Positions 4,870-9,753 of a stretch of DNA of 9,753 nucleotides are shown here, piece after piece. Positions within the stretch are counted from its first letter, which is position 1, and each line of letters begins with the position of its first letter. The notes under the pieces were generated by a model. The model made no database searches, was not told the DNA's origin, and saw only the letters and a list, made by a program, of their open reading frames with translations. Location of the stretch: contig CAYLYP010000102.1 of NCBI GenBank assembly GCA_964387795.1, positions 1 through 9,753 on the forward strand, read 5' to 3'. The translations under genes were made by a program, and so were the position numbers. The stretch comes from CAYLYP01 sp964387795. GTDB taxonomy: Bacteria; Bacteroidota; Bacteroidia; Bacteroidales; UBA7960.

Positions 4870-6714
4870 ATGAATATATTCGCAATATTATGTTTTGCGG
4901 TATTTATTATTTATATACAGGCAGGCTTAATATCCTTAATACCAAAATTTAAATCTGCAAGCAATGCATGGTTTGGGATATTGGCCTTTTTTATGGCTTT
5001 TTATGCCTTAGGGACTTCCCAATTATTTCTGTCGAAGAATATACAGGATGCAATTTTTTGGGACAAAATGGCATCCATAGGCGAATTGGGTTATCCAGCC
5101 GTGATGACAAGTTTTTTTGTAAGCCTTACAATGCCCACAAAAAAGATATATCGTATTGCATCCCGGATTTTCTTCGTGTTTTATGTTGGGTTGTTAATTA
5201 TTACATTAAACGATGTTGAATCATACAAACTCTACGAGAACATTGATGGTTTATTTATCATAAGTTTCAAACGAGATTCAATCTGGTATTGGTTCTTTAT
5301 TATATATATCATATTGGGTGCCTTCTCATGTTTTTATATGTTATTTGGCTGGTTACGGAAATCGAATACCAACAGGGAAAGGAAACAGGCCCAAATGATC
5401 ATATATTCATTTCTGACTTTTTTTCTGATAAATACTTTAGTTAATATGGCCTTGACATTCAAAGGTTATGTAAAAACGCCATCAATTACTCCAATTAATT
5501 CTGTAATTTGGATGCTTGGTATATTATACGCCTTGTATAAATACAAACCTATACCCATCACAAATCAAAGTATCACAGACCTGATCATAAACCGTATTTC
5601 AGAATATATTTTTTTAATTTCCCCTAATGGAAAAATAATATCAGCAAATCAGCATGTATTAGTAAGCCTGAAATACAATATGTATGAATTATCAAAGACC
5701 CCATTGGAAGCTATTTTTTCGGATGCAGAAAAAATAAAAAAATGGTTTTCAAGCGGGACAGTCTTTTCAGGCCCAATGCAACAAGTATATCTGAACACAA
5801 GATACCTGACGAATATCCCTGCCGAGGTATTTGTATCTCCTGTAAATGACAAATATGGGAATATGCTTGGATTTATTCTCATTGCAAATGACATACAAAA
5901 CAAAATCCAGTTACAGGAAGAAATTCAGGAAAGGATAAGGATAGAAAACAACCTTCACCAGATAAGGGAAAGGCTATTGCAATTGGTTCAGGAGAGAACC
6001 TTTGAGCTGTCAGAAGCCAACAAAAAGCTCCAGATAGAAATCCAGGAGCGACGCAGGGCGGAGATGCAGGTAAAAACTGATTTGAAAGAGAAAATAGAAT
6101 TGGTGAAAGAAATACATCATCGGGTAAAAAACAACATGCAGGTAATCATCTCCCTGATAAATATGCTGGCATCAAGATTACAACCCTATAATCAGCCGGG
6201 GACAAAGCTAAGGGAGATTGCTGAAAGGGTGCGTACATTATCCAATATTCACGAAGACCTTTATGCAACACCCAATTTAACTAAAATTGACTTTGCAAGT
6301 TTTCTAAAAAAACTCTCAACAGACATTTTTAACACAATGAAAGTCCATCCAAATACCATAATCAGACTTAATATCTGTAATGAGAAACTGGATATCAATT
6401 CAGCCCTGCCCTGCGCAATGATTGTTAATGAACTGCTTACCAATTCAGTCCATCATGCTTTTAAATGGGATCATGAGCCCTCTGATAAAGAAGAAAATCA
6501 GTTTATCATCTCCATTGAATTTGTTGCCCTAAAGAAAAACTTCCGTCTAAGTGTATCGGATAATGGATGCGGGATTAGCCCAAATCAAGCTAAAGTCCAA
6601 TCAACACTTGGCTTGCAATTGGTCAAGATACTTGTTGAGCAGCATTTGTTCGGATCATTTAATATATCAGGCAACCAAGGCACACAGGTCAATGTTGAAT
6701 TTCCAAAGAAGTAA
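4870..6714 (+). CDS. Membrane sensor histidine kinase, 7TM-PAS-HisKA_2-HATPase (first of a pair)
   Basis: This 614-aa inner-membrane protein should sense a signal through its membrane or PAS domain and autophosphorylate on histidine for transfer to an unidentified response regulator. About seven hydrophobic segments (near 4-24, 34-54, 73-88, 98-114, 139-163, 175-197, 209-225) match the N-terminal 7TM domain of some kinases. A PAS-like domain follows (about 233-342, EYIFLISPNGKIISAN), then a coiled coil (345-412). The HisKA_2 helix has KEIHHRVKNNMQ (413-424), with His417 the expected phosphoacceptor, and NIHEDLY (459-465). The HATPase domain has NELLTNSVHHAF (520-531), SDNGCGIS (563-570) and STLGLQLVK (578-586). 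Oddly, the N-box position that is normally Lys (NALKHAF) is His528. No receiver domain is fused and no response regulator gene is in the window. A paralogue of the same architecture starts 18 nt after the stop, so the two are surely co-transcribed. Confidence 0.92.
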   Translation: MNIFAILCFAVFIIYIQAGLISLIPKFKSASNAWFGILAFFMAFYALGTSQLFLSKNIQDAIFWDKMASIGELGYPAVMTSFFVSLTMPTKKIYRIASRIFFVFYVGLLIITLNDVESYKLYENIDGLFIISFKRDSIWYWFFIIYIILGAFSCFYMLFGWLRKSNTNRERKQAQMIIYSFLTFFLINTLVNMALTFKGYVKTPSITPINSVIWMLGILYALYKYKPIPITNQSITDLIINRISEYIFLISPNGKIISANQHVLVSLKYNMYELSKTPLEAIFSDAEKIKKWFSSGTVFSGPMQQVYLNTRYLTNIPAEVFVSPVNDKYGNMLGFILIANDIQNKIQLQEEIQERIRIENNLHQIRERLLQLVQERTFELSEANKKLQIEIQERRRAEMQVKTDLKEKIELVKEIHHRVKNNMQVIISLINMLASRLQPYNQPGTKLREIAERVRTLSNIHEDLYATPNLTKIDFASFLKKLSTDIFNTMKVHPNTIIRLNICNEKLDINSALPCAMIVNELLTNSVHHAFKWDHEPSDKEENQFIISIEFVALKKNFRLSVSDNGCGISPNQAKVQSTLGLQLVKILVEQHLFGSFNISGNQGTQVNVEFPKK

Positions 6715-6732
6715 CCCCTGACTCAAAGAACA

Positions 6733-8589
6733 ATGAATATCTACTCACTGCTTTCTATAATATCAGCAATTATCTATATTGAAACAGCAGTCATTGTGCT
6801 ATATCAAAACCGGGCTTCAAATGCCAGCAGGTGGTTTTTCGTTCTTTGCATAAGTTACTTTATATGGTCGGTTTCATATATCTTTTATTACTCAGCCCCT
6901 GATGAATCAACAGTTAGGTTCTGGGATAAAATGGGTTCAATCGGATGGATCAGTTTCCCGGCTTTAATGATTAAATTCTTTTCTGTTGTATCTCGTCAAC
7001 AAGACAAAATCAGGGCAATAAAATATGTTTTTGCATTCCACGTAATAATAGCATTGTATTTATATTACAATATTTTTACGGGTGATTTACTGGCAGAAAA
7101 GTTTTATAAGCACAATGATATTTGGTTTTTCATCCCTTTAAAAAGTGAATTCCATTATTGGCTGTTCTACATATATATTTTCACATCTTCGTTTAGCACT
7201 TTGGTGATTATGTATTTTTGGAAGAAAGACCTTTCTAACAAAAATGAAAGATCACAGTATAGGATAAGCTTAACCACCTTAATATTATTTATCTCATGGG
7301 GATATATTACAGATATCCTGCTTCCCATGTTTAAAATAACATTATTGCCAAACATGGCGCATATATTTTCATTGATATGGATAGGGGGCACCGCTTATGC
7401 AATGTCAAGATATAATCTTTTAAGCTTAAATCCGGATTTAGCCTCAAATCATATCATAGAGCAGTTAAAGGAGATTTTTTTCTTTGTATCAAAAAGGGGG
7501 AAAATAATAAGGTCAAACTTATATACAGAGCTTGTAACAGGATATAAATCAGAAGAAATAAAAAACACTCCAATCACATCGCTATTTCTTGAAAAGGAAT
7601 TTGTAAAAACTTACCTTCAACGAATATCCCTTGAGAAAGGGAATGAATCCTTTGAAGTAACCCTGATCTCAAAATCAGGGGAAAATATTCCAGTCATCAT
7701 ATCCTCCTCATTGCTCCGGGACCCATATAATGATATCAGGGGATTTATAATATTTGGACATGACAACCGTGAATCCTTAAGACTAAAGAATGAGATCATT
7801 GTCAGACAGCAGGCAGCCAATCACTTACAAAGAATAAAAGAAGAGCTTGAAAAAAGGGTAAAGGCAAGAAATGATGAGTTGATAAAGTCGTATAAGGAAC
7901 TTCAGGTAAAAATAACCGAACGCAGAGAGGTTGAAGATCTCATAAAAGCAGATATTATTGAGAAAGAAATCCTTATTGACGAGATCAATAACAGGGTGAA
8001 AAACAATATGAACCTTATCATTACGATGATTGACACATTAAGTTCAAATGAAAGCCATCCTGAAGTAAAACTAAAATATAAGGAATTATCCCAGCGGGTA
8101 AAAGCAATCTTGCTCATTCAGAAAAACTTATACCTTTCATTAAGTTATGCTGAAATAGATTTTGGAAATTTCATTGTCAATGTGACAGAAAACCTGCTTG
8201 ATTTTTATCAGGCAAAAGAAATTGTAGAGGTTGACTTTAAAGTATCGGGTGTTTTTTTAAATATTGATTACGCAATACCTTGCGGCATAGTAGTCAATGA
8301 ATTGATAAGCAATGCATTAAAGCATGCATTCATCGAAAACCAACCAAGAAAAAAACACCACAAAAACATATTATTTATAGGATATGAATCTGACAATCAA
8401 GATTATACCATTACAATAAGTGATAATGGCATAGGATTACCAAACGATTTTGACTTGAAAGAAGTAGAAACCATAGGCCTTCAACTGGTAGATATTTTGG
8501 TGAATGACCAGATAAATGGCAGCATTGAGCTATTAAAAACAAGAGGTACAAGTTTCATTATTCGGTTTTCAACAAAAAAACAAGAATAA
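6733..8589 (+). CDS. Histidine kinase paralogue lacking the phosphoacceptor histidine (probable pseudo-kinase)
   Basis: This 618-aa membrane protein has the same layout as its upstream neighbour: about seven hydrophobic segments (5-25, 34-54, 72-87, 98-115, 141-163, 178-197, 209-225), a PAS-like domain (about 238-343), a coiled coil (350-412), a HisKA_2-like helix pair and a C-terminal HATPase. Both share FWDKM.SIG at residues 63-71. The acceptor motif reads DEINNRVKNNMN (416-427): the histidine before Arg-Val-Lys-Asn is Asn420, so the usual phosphorylation site is missing. The conserved His-Glu of IHExLY is also replaced, giving IQKNLY (462-467). In contrast, the ATP-binding motifs look intact: NELISNALKHAF (522-533), SDNGIGLP (563-570) and TIGLQLVDILV (580-590). 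The frame is complete, so this is not simple gene decay. It may bind ATP and act as a heterodimer partner, trans-kinase or regulator of the upstream kinase; that is inference. The start ATG gives an N-terminus (MNIYSLLSIISAIIYI) parallel to that of its paralogue. Confidence 0.9.
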   Translation: MNIYSLLSIISAIIYIETAVIVLYQNRASNASRWFFVLCISYFIWSVSYIFYYSAPDESTVRFWDKMGSIGWISFPALMIKFFSVVSRQQDKIRAIKYVFAFHVIIALYLYYNIFTGDLLAEKFYKHNDIWFFIPLKSEFHYWLFYIYIFTSSFSTLVIMYFWKKDLSNKNERSQYRISLTTLILFISWGYITDILLPMFKITLLPNMAHIFSLIWIGGTAYAMSRYNLLSLNPDLASNHIIEQLKEIFFFVSKRGKIIRSNLYTELVTGYKSEEIKNTPITSLFLEKEFVKTYLQRISLEKGNESFEVTLISKSGENIPVIISSSLLRDPYNDIRGFIIFGHDNRESLRLKNEIIVRQQAANHLQRIKEELEKRVKARNDELIKSYKELQVKITERREVEDLIKADIIEKEILIDEINNRVKNNMNLIITMIDTLSSNESHPEVKLKYKELSQRVKAILLIQKNLYLSLSYAEIDFGNFIVNVTENLLDFYQAKEIVEVDFKVSGVFLNIDYAIPCGIVVNELISNALKHAFIENQPRKKHHKNILFIGYESDNQDYTITISDNGIGLPNDFDLKEVETIGLQLVDILVNDQINGSIELLKTRGTSFIIRFSTKKQE

Positions 8590-8605
8590 AAATATCAATA
8601 ACCTC

Positions 8606-8635
8606 TTGGCATCTTTCAAAAATAATTTAATTTTG
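8606..8635 (+). promoter_or_regulatory. Bacteroidota-type promoter for the TPR-ribH operon
   Basis: TTG at 8606-8608, a 19-nt spacer, and TAATTTTG at 8628-8635 match the consensus TTG-N19-TAnnTTTG at every fixed position. The -7 box ends 22 nt before the ATG at 8658. This is the best promoter candidate in the window and implies that the TPR gene and ribH are transcribed separately from the kinases. Confidence 0.65.
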
Positions 8636-8657
8636 CACCCTAAAACTATTTTGAATC

Positions 8658-9353
8658 ATGACAAAAGAAAAGAAAATCCAGAAGGAAGAAAAAAATATTG
8701 TTGCGGTTGAAGAAGCCTTGACCAAAACCGAACAGTTTATTGAAAAAAACCAGAAAAGCATCATTTACATCTTAGGTGTAATCGTAGCTATCATAGCTAT
8801 TTATGTTGGGGTAACAAGGTTTTATTTTGAACCAAGGGAAAAAGAAGCACAGTCTCAGATCTTTATGGCTGAGCGTTATCTTGAAAAGGATTCAATAAGT
8901 TTAGCCCTCAATGGGGATGGGCAATATCCTGGTTTTCTTGATATCATTGATGAATATAGTATGACAAAGACAGCCAAACTGGCTCATCACTATGCAGGTA
9001 TTTGTCAACTACGTCTTGGGCAATATGATGAAGCCATTACTCATCTGAAAAAATTCAAAGGAAAAGATAAAGTCATTACAGCAATGAACCTAGGCCTTAT
9101 AGGTGATGCCTATCTTGAAAAAGGTGACTTTCAAGAAGCTTATGACTATTACATCAAAGCATCTGAGAAAAATGCAAACAATTTCACCACTCCATTGTTT
9201 ATTTTCAAAGCAGGGATGATGGCAGAAGAGTTAAAAAAATATGATAAAGCTGAAGAACTCTTTAACACAATTAAACGCGAATACAGAAGCTCAGCTGAAT
9301 TCCGTAATATTGACAAGTATATTGGAAGGGTTCAGGCCTTAAACAAAAAATAA
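8658..9353 (+). CDS. Membrane-anchored tetratricopeptide repeat protein
   Basis: The 231-aa protein has a lysine- and glutamate-rich cytoplasmic N-terminus (1-33), a single hydrophobic segment IIYILGVIVAIIAIYVGV (35-52), and a C-terminal region with at least three TPR-like helix pairs: about 107-133 (AGICQLRLGQYDEAITHLKK), 141-170 (GLIGDAYLEKGDFQEAYDYY) and 177-208 (AGMMAEELKKYDKAEELF). With this topology the repeats would face the periplasm, as in YfgM, an ancillary protein of the SecYEG translocon in proteobacteria; the resemblance is in layout, and orthology is not shown. TPRs serve protein-protein contacts, so a scaffold or chaperone-like role at the inner membrane is likely. It has its own strong promoter candidate and lies 7 nt before ribH, so the two are co-transcribed, although no direct functional link is evident. 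Confidence 0.88.
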   Translation: MTKEKKIQKEEKNIVAVEEALTKTEQFIEKNQKSIIYILGVIVAIIAIYVGVTRFYFEPREKEAQSQIFMAERYLEKDSISLALNGDGQYPGFLDIIDEYSMTKTAKLAHHYAGICQLRLGQYDEAITHLKKFKGKDKVITAMNLGLIGDAYLEKGDFQEAYDYYIKASEKNANNFTTPLFIFKAGMMAEELKKYDKAEELFNTIKREYRSSAEFRNIDKYIGRVQALNKK

Positions 9354-9360
9354 AAATTAC

Positions 9361-9753
9361 ATGGCTGAAAAAAAGAAAAATCTTTCAGAACATGATGCGA
9401 ACCGCATTCCTGATGCCAAAGGGATGCGGTTTGGCATTTTAGTATCCGAATGGAACCCTGAAATAACAGAAGCATTAAAAGAAGGCGCTATAAGCATATT
9501 GAAGTCAAATGGGGCATCGCCAGATGACATAATTGAGCATCATGTCCCGGGTAGTTTTGAATTACCAGGAGCAGCCCGAATGATGATTAATTCAATAAAG
9601 CCTGATGCTGTAATTTGCCTGGGATGTGTTATACAGGGAGAGACACGTCATTTTGAGTTTATCTGTAATGCAGTAGCCAACTCAATAGCAATGATAAATG
9701 CAACAGAAGGGATACCTGTTATTTTTGGGGTATTGACAACAGATAATTTCCAG
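9361..9753 (+). CDS. ribH: 6,7-dimethyl-8-ribityllumazine synthase (3' end cut by window)
   Basis: RibH condenses 5-amino-6-ribitylamino-uracil with 3,4-dihydroxy-2-butanone 4-phosphate, the penultimate step of riboflavin synthesis. It acts in the cytoplasm as a pentamer or 60-mer. The 131 codons present cover most of the roughly 160-aa protein. Family landmarks are FGILVSEWNPEIT (24-36, with Trp31 in the substrate-stacking position), HHVPGSFELPGAA (60-72), LGCVIQGETRHFEFIC (87-102, with His97 the expected catalytic base), and GIPVIFGVLTTDN near the window edge. The first 20 or so residues (MAEKKKNLSEHDANRIPDAK) form a basic, flexible extension that I recall as usual for Bacteroidota RibH. 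The C-terminal helix with the last phosphate-site residues lies beyond the window. It is the second gene of an operon with the TPR protein. The call is very firm. Confidence 0.97.
   Translation, partial: MAEKKKNLSEHDANRIPDAKGMRFGILVSEWNPEITEALKEGAISILKSNGASPDDIIEHHVPGSFELPGAARMMINSIKPDAVICLGCVIQGETRHFEFICNAVANSIAMINATEGIPVIFGVLTTDNFQ

Noticed and set aside
7167..8117. Several minus-strand frames of 67-74 codons inside the second kinase gene
   Set aside because: They are antisense to a continuous 618-codon frame with recognisable domains, so they are best explained as by-products of its codon use.
1..9753. CRISPR arrays, tRNA or rRNA genes, insertion sequences, SECIS elements and selenocysteine UGA codons
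   Set aside because: I found no regularly spaced repeats, no transposase, no RNA-gene signature and no in-frame UGA flanked by conserved coding sequence.

Overview
The window looks like a chromosomal piece of a low-G+C Bacteroidota bacterium, most likely a Bacteroidales or Marinilabiliales relative. The support is: gene families and protein features typical of that phylum, weak or absent Shine-Dalgarno sequences, and Bacteroidota-type promoter elements (TAnnTTTG at -7, in one case with a TTG 19 nt upstream). This placement is inferred from the sequence alone.

Layout. (1) 1-737, minus strand: the N-terminal 245 codons of a fold-type I PLP aminotransferase, running off the left edge. (2) 738-1029: divergent intergenic region with outward-facing promoter candidates and a short G-rich patch. 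(3) 1030-3451, plus strand: a selenium operon of a DsrE-only YedF-like protein, tRNA 2-selenouridine synthase (selU/mnmH) and selenophosphate synthetase (selD). selU and selD overlap by 29 nt, and an 11-bp perfect inverted repeat straddles the selD stop. (4) 3526-3843, plus: an unrecognised 105-aa protein. (5) 3955-4512, minus: a DUF4256 protein. (6) 4513-4869: divergent intergenic region. (7) 4870-8589, plus: two tandem, equally long paralogous membrane histidine kinases (seven TM segments, PAS, coiled coil, HisKA_2, HATPase). (8) 8658-9753, plus: a membrane-anchored TPR protein followed 7 nt later by ribH (lumazine synthase), truncated by the right edge.

How the genes work together. SelD makes selenophosphate and SelU uses it to convert 2-thiouridine to 2-selenouridine at the wobble base of certain tRNAs. 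YedF belongs to a family that travels with selD. No selA or selB is visible, so within this window selenium use points to tRNA modification rather than selenocysteine.

The most unusual item is the kinase pair. The first keeps the phosphoacceptor motif EIHHRVKNN. The second reads EINNRVKNN, so the acceptor histidine is gone, yet its ATP-binding motifs are intact. Conversely, the first has His where the N-box usually has Lys (NSVHHAF), and the second has the canonical form (NALKHAF). This suggests, without proving it, two co-evolved subunits that work as a heterodimer. No response regulator is present in the window.
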